The position numbers and the translations under genes were made by a program. From positions 496,001-560,000 of the forward strand of contig NZ_PZJH01000001.1 in assembly GCF_003259695.1 (NCBI RefSeq): a stretch of 64,000 nt of DNA, written 5' to 3'. Each line of letters begins with the position of its first letter. Within the stretch, counting starts at the first letter, position 1. The notes beneath the pieces are model-generated. The model did not search any database. It saw nothing but the letters and a program-made list of their open reading frames with translations, and was not told the DNA's origin. The DNA is from Macrococcus epidermidis. Lineage in GTDB: Bacteria; Bacillota; Bacilli; Staphylococcales; Staphylococcaceae. Positions 39,596-53,387 of the stretch are shown piece by piece.

Positions 39596-40087
39596 ATGAA
39601 CAAGCGATATAACCTAACATTGATGTCTATTTTAGCGATATTTTTAATCGCGATGGATCAGATAACGAAATATATTATTGTTAAAACAATGAAAATCGGT
39701 GACAGTATTTCTATTATCGGTGATATTTTAGAAATTACATCACATAGAAACCATGGTGCTGCATGGGGTATGTTACAAAATCAAATGACTTTCTTTTATA
39801 TAATTACAGTTGTCGTGTTAGTAGCGATTGCTTTCTTTTATTATAAAGAAGCAATGTTTAATCCGATAATGCAGCTTGGCTTAACTTTAATTTTTGCTGG
39901 TGCTATCGGTAATTTTATTGATCGTCTAATACGTGGAAATGTTGTAGATTTTATTGATACGAAAATTATCAATTATGATTTTCCAATTTTTAATGTAGCT
40001 GATAGCTGTTTAACAATTGGTGTAATTGTCTTACTCTATGACATGTTATTTAACCAAAAAGAGGAGAAAAGTAATGGAAACATATAA
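39596..40087 (+). CDS. lspA: Lipoprotein signal peptidase
   Basis: LspA is the membrane aspartyl protease that removes signal peptides of diacylglyceryl-prolipoproteins, such as the ctaC product here. The 163-residue protein has four hydrophobic segments and the catalytic-region motifs GAIGNFIDRLIRGNVVDFID and FPIFNVADSCLTIG. ATG 39596 follows TTGGAGTG. Its last 14 bases overlap rluD. Confidence 0.96.
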   Translation: MNKRYNLTLMSILAIFLIAMDQITKYIIVKTMKIGDSISIIGDILEITSHRNHGAAWGMLQNQMTFFYIITVVVLVAIAFFYYKEAMFNPIMQLGLTLIFAGAIGNFIDRLIRGNVVDFIDTKIINYDFPIFNVADSCLTIGVIVLLYDMLFNQKEEKSNGNI

Positions 40088-40979
40088 TTTTTTAATTGAA
40101 GAAGAAGAAGTAGGGACAAGAATTGATCGCTACTTAACAGATATGAATGAAGATTGGTCTCGTAACCAAATTCAGGACTGGATCAAACTAGATTTAGTAA
40201 TCGTTAATGGACAACCTGTGAAAGCGAACTATAAACTTCGCTTGGACGATGAAATCGTTGTTACTGAAAAACCTGTAGAGGAAATAGATTTGCAAGCTGA
40301 AGATTTAGGTATTGAAATTTACTATGAAGATAAAGATGTTGCAATTGTCTATAAACCAAAAGGTATGGTAGTGCATCCGGCGCCTGGTCATCCGAATGGT
40401 ACTTTAGTAAATGGATTGATGTATGCGATTAAAGATCTATCAGGCATTAACGGCGAGATCCGTCCTGGTATCGTTCATCGTATTGATAAGGATACATCTG
40501 GATTACTTATGATTGCTAAAAATGATATCGCACATCGTGGACTTGTAGAACAGTTGGTTGATAAGTCTGTAACGCGTAAATATACTGCGTTAGTGCACGG
40601 TGTCATTCCACATGAATTTGGTACAATTGATGCACCGATTGGTCGTAATGTGCGTGATCGTCAGGAGATGGCGATTGTAGATAATGGCAAGCAGGCAGTC
40701 ACACATTTCAATGTAATCGAAACATTTGATAAATATACTTTAGTAGAATGTGTATTAGAAACTGGACGAACACACCAAATTCGTGTACATATGAAGCACA
40801 TTGGTTTCCCGTTAGTTGGCGACCCTAAATATGGACCGAAGAAAACGATGGATATTGATGGACAAGCGTTGCATGCAGGTGTAATTGGATTTGAACATCC
40901 AGTTACTGGTGAATACATTGAACGTACAGCGCCAATACCTGAATATTTTGAAGAAATCTTAACGAAACTGAGAAAATAA
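40074..40979 (+). CDS. rluD: RluD-type large subunit pseudouridine synthase
   Basis: This RluA-family enzyme isomerises uridines in rRNA; the YlyB/RluD class sits beside lspA across Firmicutes, so the exact target is inferred. The 301-residue protein has an N-terminal S4 domain (GTRIDRYLTDMNEDWSRNQI) and the catalytic motif HRIDKDTSGLLMIAK with its aspartate. GRTHQIRVHMKHIGFPLVGD follows. ATG 40074 is chosen because GAGGAGA lies seven bases upstream, within lspA. Confidence 0.93.
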   Translation: METYNFLIEEEEVGTRIDRYLTDMNEDWSRNQIQDWIKLDLVIVNGQPVKANYKLRLDDEIVVTEKPVEEIDLQAEDLGIEIYYEDKDVAIVYKPKGMVVHPAPGHPNGTLVNGLMYAIKDLSGINGEIRPGIVHRIDKDTSGLLMIAKNDIAHRGLVEQLVDKSVTRKYTALVHGVIPHEFGTIDAPIGRNVRDRQEMAIVDNGKQAVTHFNVIETFDKYTLVECVLETGRTHQIRVHMKHIGFPLVGDPKYGPKKTMDIDGQALHAGVIGFEHPVTGEYIERTAPIPEYFEEILTKLRK

Positions 40980-41000
40980 AATGTAATTTTTCTATGATGA

Positions 41001-41028
41001 TTGACATTGAAATTAATAGTGCTATTAT
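41001..41028 (+). promoter_or_regulatory. pyr operon promoter
   Basis: A consensus TTGACA (41001-41006) and TATTAT (41023-41028) are 16 bp apart, upstream of the PyrR attenuator and about 115 bp before pyrR. Confidence 0.72.
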
Positions 41029-41064
41029 TAAATGTAATAAATCACACGTTAATGCTTTTAATTA

Positions 41065-41127
41065 AGTCCAGAGAGGCTTAAAAGGCGTCGAGGAATCCTC
41101 ACGTCTATTTGACGTGAGGATTTTTTG
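41065..41127 (+). promoter_or_regulatory. PyrR-dependent attenuator upstream of pyrR
   Basis: The PyrR-binding loop AGTCCAGAGAGGCT (41065-41078) matches the consensus anti-antiterminator. It is followed by a 12-bp terminator stem (41094-41105 with 41111-41122) with a TATTT loop and a T run. PyrR with UMP should stabilise the loop and cause termination. Confidence 0.92.
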
Positions 41128-41141
41128 AGGAGGGAATTAAT

Positions 41142-41666
41142 GTGGATAAAAGAATCGTACTGGATGATAAAGCGGTTGACCGTACGTTAACACGGATTGC
41201 GCATGAAATCCTTGAAAATAATAAAGGCGCAGATAATCTGGTACTACTAGGTATTCGTACGCGTGGCATTTATCTTGCTAACCGTATTCAGTCAAAAATT
41301 GAACGTATCGATGGTGTTAAAGTACCTACAGGTATTTTAGATGTAACAAATTATCGTGATGATAAGACTGATCGCATCAGTTCAGATGTTATCGCTTACG
41401 AGATTGATACTGATATGAATAATCAGCATGTTGTGATTGTTGATGATGTTCTTTTCACAGGTAGAACAGTTCGTGCATCACTTGATGCAATATTAGATCA
41501 TGTGCGTCCAAAACGTATCAGTTTGGCAACGCTTGTAGATAGAGGACATCGTGAATTGCCAATACGCGCTGATTTTATCGGTAAAAACATTCCAACGGCA
41601 ACTTCAGAAGAAGTCATAGTCTTATTAGATGAAGTCGATGAACGAACACAAGTTTATATTAAATAA
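41142..41666 (+). CDS. pyrR: PyrR, pyr operon attenuator protein / uracil phosphoribosyltransferase
   Basis: PyrR binds pyr mRNA when UMP is high and has uracil phosphoribosyltransferase activity. The 174-residue protein has the PRPP motif [20 protein letters not shown] and the PyrR-specific [14 protein letters not shown] and [20 protein letters not shown] segments. GTG 41142 follows GAGGAGGG. It is first in the operon, followed by a second attenuator. Confidence 0.97.
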   Translation: MDKRIVLDDKAVDRTLTRIAHEILENNKGADNLVLLGIRTRGIYLANRIQSKIERIDGVKVPTGILDVTNYRDDKTDRISSDVIAYEIDTDMNNQHVVIVDDVLFTGRTVRASLDAILDHVRPKRISLATLVDRGHRELPIRADFIGKNIPTATSEEVIVLLDEVDERTQVYIK

Positions 41667-41672
41667 CTCTTT

Positions 41673-41754
41673 TAAGTTGGTGCGAGACGCCTGCAAAGGG
41701 TTTAAGTGAGTAATAGACACTTAAGTCTCTTTGCATGTGCAAAGAGACTTTTTT
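41673..41754 (+). promoter_or_regulatory. Second pyr attenuator, between pyrR and pyrP
   Basis: A perfect 12-bp terminator stem (41723-41734 with 41739-41750, loop ATGT, then T) is mutually exclusive with an antiterminator pairing 41693-41708 with 41718-41734. Upstream, GGTGCGAGACGCC (41679-41691) occupies the position of the PyrR loop but does not match its consensus. The switch architecture is clear; PyrR binding is uncertain. Confidence 0.75.
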
Positions 41755-41776
41755 AATGGTAAAAAGGGAGGAAATT

Positions 41777-43093
41777 ATGAATTCTACAAATGAAGAAATT
41801 TACGAAAGAACTGTTGAACCAGTACTCGATGTACACGAAAAACCGAAAGCAAGTCAATGGTTCTTACTGAGTTCGCAACATTTATTTGCAATGTTTGGTG
41901 CCACAGTATTAGTACCTTATTTAACAGGATTACCAGTGTCAGCTGCGTTAATTGCATCTGGTCTAGGTACGTTACTTTATATATTAATTACAAAAGGAAA
42001 AATTCCTGCCTATTTAGGCTCAAGTTTCGCATTCATCACACCAATTATCGTGGGTCTTAAAACCCATGAGATGGGTGAAATGTTAATGGCTCTTTTCATG
42101 AGTGGTTTAATGTACGTTATTATCGGACTGATAATCAAAATGGTTGGAGTCAATTGGTTACTTAAACTTTTACCACCAGTTGTAGTTGGACCGGTGATTA
42201 TGGTCATTGGTTTAGGATTAGCACCAGTTGCAGTTAATATGGCAATGTATACAGATAGTGGTGCAATGAAGGGCTATAACCTTACATATTTAAGTATTGC
42301 ATTGATTACACTGTTAACAGTAATTATTTTTTCTGTGGCAGTGAGAGGTTTCTTATCAATTATCCCGGTACTTATTGGAATAATTGTTGGATATATAACT
42401 TCTATCTTTCTAGGCGTAGTAGATTTCACAGGTATAGAAAAAGCACAATGGTTTGAAGCGCCGAAAGTATATTTACCATATGTTAATTATGAACCACAGT
42501 TTGATTGGGTATTGATAATGATTATGTTACCAATCGTATTCGTAACGGTTAGTGAACATATTGGTCACCAAATCGTAATTAATAAAATTGTAGGACGTAA
42601 CTTCTTTAAAAATCCTGGATTACATCGCAGTTTAATGGGTGATGGAATTTCAACAATGGTCGCTTCACTGATCGGTGGACCACCAAGTACAACTTATGGT
42701 GAAAACATTGGCGTTCTTGCGATTACAAGAATTTATAGTATCTGGGTGATCGGTGGTGCAGCAGTCCTTGCGCTTATCTTAGGATTTGTAGGTAAATTTA
42801 CAGCACTTGTATCAAGTATTCCAACTCCAGTAATGGGTGGTGTGTCAATCCTGTTATTCGGTATTATCGCTTCAAGTGGTTTACGTATGCTCGTTGAATC
42901 GAAAGTGGATTTTGGCGATAAGCGAAACTTAGTCATCGCTTCTGTCATTTTAGTTTTAGGGATTGGTAAAGCCCACATTGATTTAACAGTGAATCAAATT
43001 CATTTAAATATTGAAGGTATGGCGTTAGCAGCACTTGCAGGTATTATATTAAACGCTATCTTGCCTGAATCAAAAACACATGAAGATTACTAA
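41777..43093 (+). CDS. pyrP: Uracil permease
   Basis: PyrP is a proton-coupled uracil transporter of the nucleobase-ascorbate (NCS2) family. The 438-residue protein has about 12-14 hydrophobic segments and the motifs SSQHLFAMFGATVLVPYLTG, YLGSSFAFITP and the substrate-site segments VTVSEHIGHQ and GGPPSTTYGENIGV. ATG 41777 follows AGGGAGG; a longer reading frame runs back through the attenuator without a ribosome site. The gap to pyrB is only 34 bp. Confidence 0.96.
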   Translation: MNSTNEEIYERTVEPVLDVHEKPKASQWFLLSSQHLFAMFGATVLVPYLTGLPVSAALIASGLGTLLYILITKGKIPAYLGSSFAFITPIIVGLKTHEMGEMLMALFMSGLMYVIIGLIIKMVGVNWLLKLLPPVVVGPVIMVIGLGLAPVAVNMAMYTDSGAMKGYNLTYLSIALITLLTVIIFSVAVRGFLSIIPVLIGIIVGYITSIFLGVVDFTGIEKAQWFEAPKVYLPYVNYEPQFDWVLIMIMLPIVFVTVSEHIGHQIVINKIVGRNFFKNPGLHRSLMGDGISTMVASLIGGPPSTTYGENIGVLAITRIYSIWVIGGAAVLALILGFVGKFTALVSSIPTPVMGGVSILLFGIIASSGLRMLVESKVDFGDKRNLVIASVILVLGIGKAHIDLTVNQIHLNIEGMALAALAGIILNAILPESKTHEDY

Positions 43094-43106
43094 AAAAATA
43101 CAATAA

Positions 43107-44006
<900 letters not shown>

Positions 44007-44071
44007 TAACGTGTAATAAGAATAAGAAAATTGTAAAATAAACATAAATCATATTTCAAGGAGTGCATACA

Positions 44072-45355
44072 ATGTCAACATTACTTAGAGGTGGCAAAAT
44101 ATTAATCAATGGTGAATTAACAGAGCGAGATATTAGAATTGAAGATGGAAAGATTACTGAAATCGGTGAAAAACTAAATGTCTATAATTCAGAAATTATC
44201 GATCTAAACGGACAGTTTGTATCTCAAGGTTTTGTCGATGTGCACGTTCATTTACGTGAACCAGGTGGCGAACATAAAGAAACGATTGAAACAGGTACAA
44301 AAGCTGCAGCACGTGGGGGATTCACAACTGTATGCCCGATGCCGAATACGCGTCCAGTACCAGATTCAGTAGAAAACCTGGACGCATTAAACGCTTCAAT
44401 TGAAAAGAATGCGAAAGTTCGTGTATTACCATATGCTTCTATCTCAGTGCGACAAAAAGGTGAAGAACTTGTTGATTTTAAAGCATTAAAAGAACATGGT
44501 GCATTCGCTTTTACAGATGATGGTGTCGGCGTACAAACTGCTTCAGTAATGTATGAAGCGATGCAACAAGCAGCAGCACTTGATATGGCGATTGTTGCAC
44601 ATTGTGAAGATAATTCACTGATTTATGGCGGTGCGATGCATGAAGGTAAAGTGAGTAAAGCATTAAATATTCCTGGAATCCCTTCAATTTGTGAAGCGGT
44701 TCAAATTGCTCGTGACGTGTTACTGGCAGAAGCCGCGGATTGTCATTACCATGTATGTCACGTGTCAAGTAAAGAAAGTGTCCGAGTTATACGTGATGCG
44801 AAACGTGCAGGTATTAAAGTCACTGCAGAAGTTACGCCACATCACTTATTATTGAATGAAGAAGTAATCACAAAAGATGACGCGATTCTTAAAATGAATC
44901 CACCGTTACGTGCAAAAGAAGATCATGACGCGTTAATTGAAGCGTTATTAGATGGCACGATTGATTTTATCGCAACAGATCATGCCCCACACGCTGCTGA
45001 TGAAAAAGCACAACCGATGACGAAAGCACCTTTTGGTATCGTTGGTAGCGAAACAGCATTCCCGTTATTATATACAAAGTTCGTTAAAAGCGGGGACTGG
45101 TCATTACAACAATTAGTTGATTATTTAGCAGTAAAACCTGGTAAAGTATTTAACTTACCATATGGCAAACCATTAGAAGTTGGTGGTATTGCAGATATTA
45201 CAGTAATTGATTTAGAACAAGAATATGAAATCAAAGCTGAGGATTTCTTATCAAAATCAAGTAACACACCATTTATCGGCGAAAAAGTATTCGGTAACGT
45301 AACGAAGACATTTGTAGAAGGTCAATTAGCTTATGAGGGGGCACACCATGCGTAA
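44072..45355 (+). CDS. pyrC: Dihydroorotase
   Basis: PyrC cyclises carbamoyl aspartate to dihydroorotate. The 427-residue amidohydrolase (class I) has [20 protein letters not shown] with the first metal histidines, [19 protein letters not shown], the later metal ligands in AHCEDN and CHVSSKESV, and the catalytic [17 protein letters not shown] 44072 follows AAGGAG. It overlaps carA by eight bases. Confidence 0.96.
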   Translation: MSTLLRGGKILINGELTERDIRIEDGKITEIGEKLNVYNSEIIDLNGQFVSQGFVDVHVHLREPGGEHKETIETGTKAAARGGFTTVCPMPNTRPVPDSVENLDALNASIEKNAKVRVLPYASISVRQKGEELVDFKALKEHGAFAFTDDGVGVQTASVMYEAMQQAAALDMAIVAHCEDNSLIYGGAMHEGKVSKALNIPGIPSICEAVQIARDVLLAEAADCHYHVCHVSSKESVRVIRDAKRAGIKVTAEVTPHHLLLNEEVITKDDAILKMNPPLRAKEDHDALIEALLDGTIDFIATDHAPHAADEKAQPMTKAPFGIVGSETAFPLLYTKFVKSGDWSLQQLVDYLAVKPGKVFNLPYGKPLEVGGIADITVIDLEQEYEIKAEDFLSKSSNTPFIGEKVFGNVTKTFVEGQLAYEGAHHA

Positions 45356-46436
45356 TAAAAAATATTTAGTATTAGAAGACGGTACAGTATTTAATGGCTA
45401 TGCATTTGGTAGCGATAAAGAAGTAGTTGGAGAAATCGTATTTAACACTGCGATGACAGGTTATCAGGAAACATTGTCTGATCCATCTTATACAGGACAG
45501 ATTATTACATTCACTTATCCGTTAATCGGCAATTATGGTATTAACAGAGATGACTTTGAAACATTAAATCCATCTTTAAAGGCGATGGTTATTCGTGAAT
45601 TATGTGATTTTCCAAGTAACTTTAGAAATACTGCAAGCCTTGATGAAACATTAAAAAGTTATGATGTGCCTGGTATTGACGGTGTTGATACACGTCAATT
45701 AACTCGAATCATTAGACAGCATGGTGTCTTACGTGCTGCACTTATCAATGATGCTTCTAAAGTTGATGCAACGATTGCATCATTAAAAACAACTGAGTTA
45801 CCTACAGATGAAGTCGCACAAGTCTCTACAAAAACACCATATATCTCAACAGGTAGTGACTTACGTGTTGTACTGATTGACTTTGGTAAAAAAGAAAATA
45901 TCGTTCGAGAATTAAACTTACGTGGTTGTGATGTGACTGTAATGCCTTACACTACTACTGCTGAAGAAATCTTACGTGTACAACCGGATGGCGTAATGCT
46001 TTCAAACGGACCAGGTAATCCAGAAGTTGTGACTGAAGGCATTGAAATGATTAAAGGAATTTTAGGAAAAGTACCATTCTTCGGTATTTGTTTAGGACAT
46101 CAATTATTCAGCTTAGCGTGTGGCGCAACGACTTTTAAATTAAAATTCGGTCACCGAGGCGCGAACCACCCAGTTAAAAACTTAGCAACAGGTAAGATTG
46201 AAATCACGTCACAAAACCATGGCTATGCAGTTGACGCAGATTCGATTGCAAACACAGATTTAGAAATTACACACATTGCATTAAATGACGGTACAGTTGA
46301 AGGTGTCAAACATAAAAAATTACCAGCATTTTCAGTACAATATCACCCTGAAGCATCTCCAGGGCCACATGATCCGAACTACTTATTTGATGAATTTATT
46401 GATTTAATGACTAACTTTAAGGAGCGTGCAAAATAA
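45348..46436 (+). CDS. carA: Carbamoyl-phosphate synthase small chain
   Basis: CarA hydrolyses glutamine and channels ammonia to CarB. The 362-residue protein has an N-terminal CPSase domain and a class I glutamine amidotransferase domain with LSNGPGNP, the nucleophile cysteine in [11 protein letters not shown] and the [10 protein letters not shown] motif. ATG 45348 follows GAGGGGG within pyrC. Its stop overlaps carB by one base. Location in the pyr operon marks it as the pyrimidine-linked enzyme (pyrAA). Confidence 0.96.
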   Translation: MRNKKYLVLEDGTVFNGYAFGSDKEVVGEIVFNTAMTGYQETLSDPSYTGQIITFTYPLIGNYGINRDDFETLNPSLKAMVIRELCDFPSNFRNTASLDETLKSYDVPGIDGVDTRQLTRIIRQHGVLRAALINDASKVDATIASLKTTELPTDEVAQVSTKTPYISTGSDLRVVLIDFGKKENIVRELNLRGCDVTVMPYTTTAEEILRVQPDGVMLSNGPGNPEVVTEGIEMIKGILGKVPFFGICLGHQLFSLACGATTFKLKFGHRGANHPVKNLATGKIEITSQNHGYAVDADSIANTDLEITHIALNDGTVEGVKHKKLPAFSVQYHPEASPGPHDPNYLFDEFIDLMTNFKERAK

Positions 46437-49400
46437 TGCCTAAACGTAATGATATTAAAACAATTCTAGTGATTGGATCAGGTCCAATTATTATCGGCCA
46501 AGCAGCAGAATTTGACTACGCCGGCACACAAGCATGTCTTGCCTTAAAAGAAGAAGGATACAAAGTTATTCTTGTGAACTCAAATCCAGCAACCATCATG
46601 ACAGATACAGAAATTGCAGATAAAGTTTACATCGAACCATTAACATTAGATTTCGTTGCGCGTATTATCCGTAAAGAACAACCCGATGCATTACTGCCGA
46701 CTTTAGGTGGACAAACAGGTTTAAATATGGCTGTTCAATTAGAAGAAGCGGGTATCTTAAAAGAAAACAACGTTAAACTATTAGGAACAGAATTATCTTC
46801 TATCAACCAGGCAGAAGATAGAGACTTATTCAGAAGCTTAATGTACGAATTAGATGTTCCGGTTCCTGAAAGTGATATCGTGAATACGGTTGAACAGGCA
46901 GTTGATTTTGCAAATGAAATTGGTTACCCAGTAATTGTACGCCCGGCATTTACGATGGGTGGTACAGGTGGCGGTATTTGTCACGATGAGAGAGAATTAA
47001 TTGAAATCGTAACGAATGGTTTGAAATATTCACCCGTTACACAATGTTTAATTGAAAAATCAATCGCAGGTTATAAAGAAATTGAGTACGAAGTAATGAG
47101 AGACTCAAATGATAATGCAATCGTAGTTTGTAATATGGAAAACATTGATCCAGTCGGTATTCACACAGGGGATTCAATCGTAGTAGCACCTTCACAAACA
47201 TTAAGCGACAAAGAATATCACATGTTACGTGACGTATCATTAAGAATCATTCGTGCGTTAAAAATTGAAGGTGGATGTAACGTACAGTTAGCATTAGATC
47301 CACATTCATTTAATTACTATATTATCGAAGTTAATCCACGTGTATCTCGTTCGTCAGCTTTAGCTTCAAAAGCAACAGGATATCCAATTGCAAAGCTTGC
47401 AGCGAAGATAGCGGTAGGTCTAACATTAGATGAAATGTTAAATCCGGTAACAGGTACAAGCTATGCAGCATTTGAACCAGCGCTTGACTATGTTGTATCT
47501 AAAATTCCACGTTTCCCGTTTGATAAATTTGAAAAAGGTGAGCGTGTACTCGGAACACAAATGAAAGCAACTGGTGAAGTCATGGCTATCGGACGTACAT
47601 ACGAAGAGTCATTATTAAAGGCAATTCGTTCTTTAGAATATGGTGTACACCATTTAGGATTACCGAACGGTGAAAACTTCGAATTAGATTTTATTGAAAA
47701 ACGTATTAAAGAGCAAGATGATGAGCGTTTATTCTTTATTGGTGAAGCAATTCGTCGTGGCATTTCTTTAGATGATATTCATGAATGGACGAAGATTGAT
47801 TACTTCTTCTTAAATAAATTCCAGCATATTATAGATATCGAGCATGACCTAAAAGAACATATCGGCGATATTGATCGTTTAGAATGGGCGAAAAAATATG
47901 GCTTTAGCGACCGTGTTATTGCACATCGCTGGAATATGACTGAACGTGAAATCTATGATTTAAGACAAGCTAATAATATCAATCCAGTATTTAAGATGGT
48001 TGATACATGTGCATCAGAATTTGAATCGAATACACCATACTTCTATGGTACATATGAAACTGAAAATGAATCTATCGTAAGTGATAAGAAGAAAGTCATC
48101 GTATTAGGATCTGGACCTATTCGTATCGGTCAAGGGGTAGAATTTGACTATGCGACAGTGCATGCTGTATGGGCAATTCGTGAAATGGGTTATGAAGCGA
48201 TTATCATTAACAATAACCCTGAAACTGTGTCAACGGACTTCTCTATCTCAGACAAATTATACTTTGAACCATTAACTGAAGAAGATGTTATGAACATTAT
48301 TAACCTTGAACAACCTGAAGGTGTAGTCGTTCAGTTCGGTGGACAAACAGCAATCAACTTAGCAGAAAAATTAACGAAATACGGTGTAAAAGTATTAGGA
48401 ACTTCTTTAGAAAATTTAGACCGTGCTGAAGACCGTAAAGAATTTGAAGCGTTAATGCAAAGAATTGAAATTCCTCAACCATTAGGTAAAACGGCAACAT
48501 CTGTAGAAGAAGCGGTAGATAATGCTAACTTTATCGGTTATCCGGTACTCGTTCGTCCATCATATGTATTAGGTGGTCGTGCGATGGAAATCGTATATAA
48601 TGAGCCTGAACTTGTGGATTATATGAATAGAGCGGTTAAAGCAAGTCCAGAACATCCGGTATTAATTGACCGTTACTTAACAGGTAAAGAAATTGAAGTG
48701 GATGCCATCTGTGATGGTAAGACAGTGGTGATTCCAGGTATTATGGAACACATTGAACGTGCTGGGGTTCACTCTGGTGATTCAATCGCAGTTTACCCAC
48801 CACAAACATTAACTGAAAAACAAATCGATACGTTAGTAGACTACACGACACGCTTAGCGCATGGATTAGAAATCGTAGGATTATTAAACATACAATTTGT
48901 TATTGCGGATGAAGAAGTTTATGTATTAGAAGTAAACCCACGTGCATCTCGTACAGTTCCATTCTTAAGTAAGATTACAGATGTTCCGATGGCAAATATC
49001 GCAATGAAAGGTATTTTAGGAGAGTCATTACTGGATAAAGGTTACACAGAAGGTTTAGTACCATTCAAAGATGGTGTATTCGTAAAAGCACCTGTATTTA
49101 GTTTCTCAAAACTTAAAAATGTTGATATTACATTAGGACCAGAGATGAAATCAACTGGTGAAGTGATGGGAAAAGATAAAACGCTTGAAAAAGCATTATA
49201 CAAAGGATTAGTAGCAAGTGGATTACAGGTAAAAGATCATGGTACAGCATTAATCACTGTAGCAGATAAAGACAAACAGGAAGCGCTAGGCCTTGCAAAA
49301 CGATTACATGAAATTGGCTACCGTATTATGGCAACAAGTGGCACTGCTAAACTATTAAAAGAGAATAATATTCCGGCGGTAGAAGTAAGTAAGATAGGTA

Positions 49401-49609
49401 CAGAATTTAACTTATTAGATGTTATTCGTGATGGACATGTTCAAATTGTTATTAACACAATGACAAATGGTAAGCAAACTGAACGTGATGGCTTCCAGAT
49501 AAGACGTGATTCTGTTGATAATGGTGTACCATGCCTAACATCATTAGATACTGCACGTGCATTAATTGAAGTGATTGAGAGTATGACATTTAATATGAAT
49601 CAAATGTAG
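46436..49609 (+). CDS. carB: Carbamoyl-phosphate synthase large chain
   Basis: CarB makes carbamoyl phosphate from bicarbonate, ammonia and two ATP. The 1057-residue protein is full length with two homologous ATP-grasp halves: the first with [20 protein letters not shown] at the N terminus and [11 protein letters not shown], the second starting near 555 with [22 protein letters not shown]-terminal MGS-like allosteric domain covers about 925-1057. It is one base overlapped with carA and 11 bases before pyrK. Confidence 0.97.
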   Translation: MPKRNDIKTILVIGSGPIIIGQAAEFDYAGTQACLALKEEGYKVILVNSNPATIMTDTEIADKVYIEPLTLDFVARIIRKEQPDALLPTLGGQTGLNMAVQLEEAGILKENNVKLLGTELSSINQAEDRDLFRSLMYELDVPVPESDIVNTVEQAVDFANEIGYPVIVRPAFTMGGTGGGICHDERELIEIVTNGLKYSPVTQCLIEKSIAGYKEIEYEVMRDSNDNAIVVCNMENIDPVGIHTGDSIVVAPSQTLSDKEYHMLRDVSLRIIRALKIEGGCNVQLALDPHSFNYYIIEVNPRVSRSSALASKATGYPIAKLAAKIAVGLTLDEMLNPVTGTSYAAFEPALDYVVSKIPRFPFDKFEKGERVLGTQMKATGEVMAIGRTYEESLLKAIRSLEYGVHHLGLPNGENFELDFIEKRIKEQDDERLFFIGEAIRRGISLDDIHEWTKIDYFFLNKFQHIIDIEHDLKEHIGDIDRLEWAKKYGFSDRVIAHRWNMTEREIYDLRQANNINPVFKMVDTCASEFESNTPYFYGTYETENESIVSDKKKVIVLGSGPIRIGQGVEFDYATVHAVWAIREMGYEAIIINNNPETVSTDFSISDKLYFEPLTEEDVMNIINLEQPEGVVVQFGGQTAINLAEKLTKYGVKVLGTSLENLDRAEDRKEFEALMQRIEIPQPLGKTATSVEEAVDNANFIGYPVLVRPSYVLGGRAMEIVYNEPELVDYMNRAVKASPEHPVLIDRYLTGKEIEVDAICDGKTVVIPGIMEHIERAGVHSGDSIAVYPPQTLTEKQIDTLVDYTTRLAHGLEIVGLLNIQFVIADEEVYVLEVNPRASRTVPFLSKITDVPMANIAMKGILGESLLDKGYTEGLVPFKDGVFVKAPVFSFSKLKNVDITLGPEMKSTGEVMGKDKTLEKALYKGLVASGLQVKDHGTALITVADKDKQEALGLAKRLHEIGYRIMATSGTAKLLKENNIPAVEVSKIGTEFNLLDVIRDGHVQIVINTMTNGKQTERDGFQIRRDSVDNGVPCLTSLDTARALIEVIESMTFNMNQM

Positions 49610-49620
49610 GAGGGATCACA

Positions 49621-51302
<1,682 letters not shown>

Positions 51303-52004
51303 ATGTTTCATAAACCGATTATTGCATTAGATTTTAAAAATATGGATGAAGTAAATGAATTTTTAAAACCATTTGATGAACCGTTATTTGTGAAAGTCGG
51401 TATGGAATTATTTATGCAGAATGGTCCGGAAATTGTGAAAGTGATTCGTAGTCAAGGCCATGAAATATTTTTAGACCTAAAACTTTATGATATACCTAAT
51501 ACCGTGCGTCAAGCCATGTTAGGATTAGGAAAACTAGATATACAATTGGTGAATGTGCACGCTGCAGGCGGAAAAAAGATGATGCAGGAAGCGATGAATG
51601 GATTGCGTGATGCAGGAAGTGAAGCGAAATTAATAGCTGTAACGCAATTGACAAGTACATCGGAAGCAGTAATGCAAAATGAACAAGGTATACCGCTAAC
51701 AATTGATGAATGCATATTAAATTACGCAACATTAACACGTGATGCTGGTCTAGATGGTGTTGTATGTTCTGCTAATGAAAGTAAAATGTTAAGAGATGCT
51801 TTAGGTGAAGACTTTTTAAAAGTAACTCCAGGGATTAGAACATTAGCTGATGCTGTTGGAGATCAAGTGCGAGTGGCGACACCGGAATTCGCTAAAGAGA
51901 ATGGTTCAACGCATATTGTAGTTGGTAGATCAATCACTCAAGACGATAATCCTGTAGAAAAATATTATTCAATAAAGAAAGCGTGGGAAAATCATGTTAA
52001 GTAA
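51303..52004 (+). CDS. pyrF: Orotidine 5'-phosphate decarboxylase
   Basis: PyrF decarboxylates OMP to UMP. The 233-residue TIM-barrel protein has the catalytic [13 protein letters not shown] motif, [11 protein letters not shown] at the N terminus and VVGRSITQ near the C terminus. It starts immediately after pyrD with GGAGG inside the pyrD end, and overlaps pyrE by 11 bases. Confidence 0.96.
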   Translation: MFHKPIIALDFKNMDEVNEFLKPFDEPLFVKVGMELFMQNGPEIVKVIRSQGHEIFLDLKLYDIPNTVRQAMLGLGKLDIQLVNVHAAGGKKMMQEAMNGLRDAGSEAKLIAVTQLTSTSEAVMQNEQGIPLTIDECILNYATLTRDAGLDGVVCSANESKMLRDALGEDFLKVTPGIRTLADAVGDQVRVATPEFAKENGSTHIVVGRSITQDDNPVEKYYSIKKAWENHVK

Positions 52005-52605
52005 AAATATAGCGAAATCATTATTAGAAATTGGAGCAGTATCTCTACAACCAAATGATCCATTTACATGGTCATCAGGAATTAAAAGTCCGATTTATTG
52101 TGATAACCGTTTAACGATGAGTTACCCTGAAGTCAGAGATGAAATTGCTGAAGGTATAAAAACATTGATCGAAGAACACTTCAGCGATGTAGAAGTTTTA
52201 GCTGGAACTGCAACAGCTGGTATTCCCCATGCTGCTTTTGTTGCTCAAAAGATGAACTTACCGATGAGCTATGTACGTTCTTCAAGTAAGAAACATGGAA
52301 AAGGCAATCAGATTGAAGGACAAGTTGATCGTGGGCAGAAAGTCGTTGTTGTAGAAGATTTAATTTCTACTGGTGGATCAGCAATCGATGCTGCTGATGC
52401 TTTAAAAGCGCATGGTGCTGAAGTTTTAGGGATTGTAGCGATATTTAGCTATCAGTTATCTAAAGGTAAAGAACGTTTAGCAGAGAGTGGTTATGAATAT
52501 TACACATTAAGTGATTTTGATACGTTAATTCAAGTCGCAAAAGAAATGAACAAAATTGAAGCAAGTGATATTGACGGCTTAACAGAATGGCGTGACACTT
52601 TATAA
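51994..52605 (+). CDS. pyrE: Orotate phosphoribosyltransferase
   Basis: PyrE joins orotate and PRPP to make OMP. The 203-residue protein has [32 protein letters not shown] and the PRPP-binding [19 protein letters not shown]. It starts within pyrF and is the last gene of the operon, followed by a terminator. Confidence 0.97.
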   Translation: MLSKNIAKSLLEIGAVSLQPNDPFTWSSGIKSPIYCDNRLTMSYPEVRDEIAEGIKTLIEEHFSDVEVLAGTATAGIPHAAFVAQKMNLPMSYVRSSSKKHGKGNQIEGQVDRGQKVVVVEDLISTGGSAIDAADALKAHGAEVLGIVAIFSYQLSKGKERLAESGYEYYTLSDFDTLIQVAKEMNKIEASDIDGLTEWRDTL

Positions 52606-52610
52606 TGTTA

Positions 52611-52650
52611 AAAAAACTGTTTAATGTATACTTACATTAAACAGTTTTTT
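52611..52650 (+). terminator. Terminator of the pyr operon
   Basis: A perfect 18-bp stem (52611-52628 with 52633-52650) with a TACT loop has A6 and T6 ends. It lies six bases after the pyrE stop. Confidence 0.93.
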
Positions 52651-52664
52651 ATGAGGTGAAGATT

Positions 52665-53387
52665 TTGGCAGACAAATGGGGACATATTAATAAATTTATA
52701 AAGAATCCAACACCTGTGGCTGGGAAAAAAAGAATAGACACTGAAATAAAGGATAATGAAAAATTTTCTAAAAATAAATTGATTGCGCAAGTCAAACGAC
52801 CTATTAAAGAGTTTGATTACCAAATCGACTCTTTCTTTAACTATGTTTATAGAACAATCGCAATGCCGATTAAAATTATTGATAATCCAAAAAGCAGTAA
52901 ATATTTTTTCTTTGCAGTACTGAACTTTATCGTCTATTTACTGCTAATATTTGCACTAGGTGCATTTCATTCTACGCAATTTAATTTTGAATCAGGACTA
53001 AGAATGACTGTAAGTGGGGCTATTTTCTCGTTAATTTCAATATTTATTACTTTTCTTATTCAAATGGTGGCATTGAATCGTACGAATAATTTCTATAAAG
53101 TTTTTGTTGATTCAATCAGTTATTACACAATATATAATCTATTTGTCATATTTGAGCTCATCGCTTTATATTTTTCACCAGAAACAGTGATGCTTTTTTA
53201 CATTATTCGTTTTTTAATTATCATGACAATTCCATTTAAGCTTTTTGTAACATATCGTGAAATGAATGACTTAAAAATGGATGTCTTTCCTCTACATATT
53301 ACTTTTATCATTATCATGGTAATCTATATCTTTATATCTAAAGATATAGAGTGGTTAAACTTCTTTAAGTTTGAACCTACGAAATAA
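52665..53387 (+). CDS. Unidentified membrane protein, 240 aa
   Basis: I do not recognise this gene. The protein has a basic, soluble N-terminal part of about 80 residues and then five hydrophobic segments at about 83-105, 118-138, 155-175, 180-200 and 215-232, with short loops. The C-terminal half resembles Yip1/DUF-type small membrane proteins only in topology. TTG 52665 is the preferred start, with GAGGTGA six bases upstream; GTG 52656 overlaps that site. It begins right after the pyr terminator, and its stop codon is within the outer stem of the repeat at 53382-53556. Confidence 0.65.
   Translation: MADKWGHINKFIKNPTPVAGKKRIDTEIKDNEKFSKNKLIAQVKRPIKEFDYQIDSFFNYVYRTIAMPIKIIDNPKSSKYFFFAVLNFIVYLLLIFALGAFHSTQFNFESGLRMTVSGAIFSLISIFITFLIQMVALNRTNNFYKVFVDSISYYTIYNLFVIFELIALYFSPETVMLFYIIRFLIIMTIPFKLFVTYREMNDLKMDVFPLHITFIIIMVIYIFISKDIEWLNFFKFEPTK

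Noticed and set aside
41735-41776. Upstream extension of pyrP starting at 41735
   Set aside because: It would start in the attenuator terminator stem with no ribosome site; ATG 41777 has AGGGAGG at the right distance.
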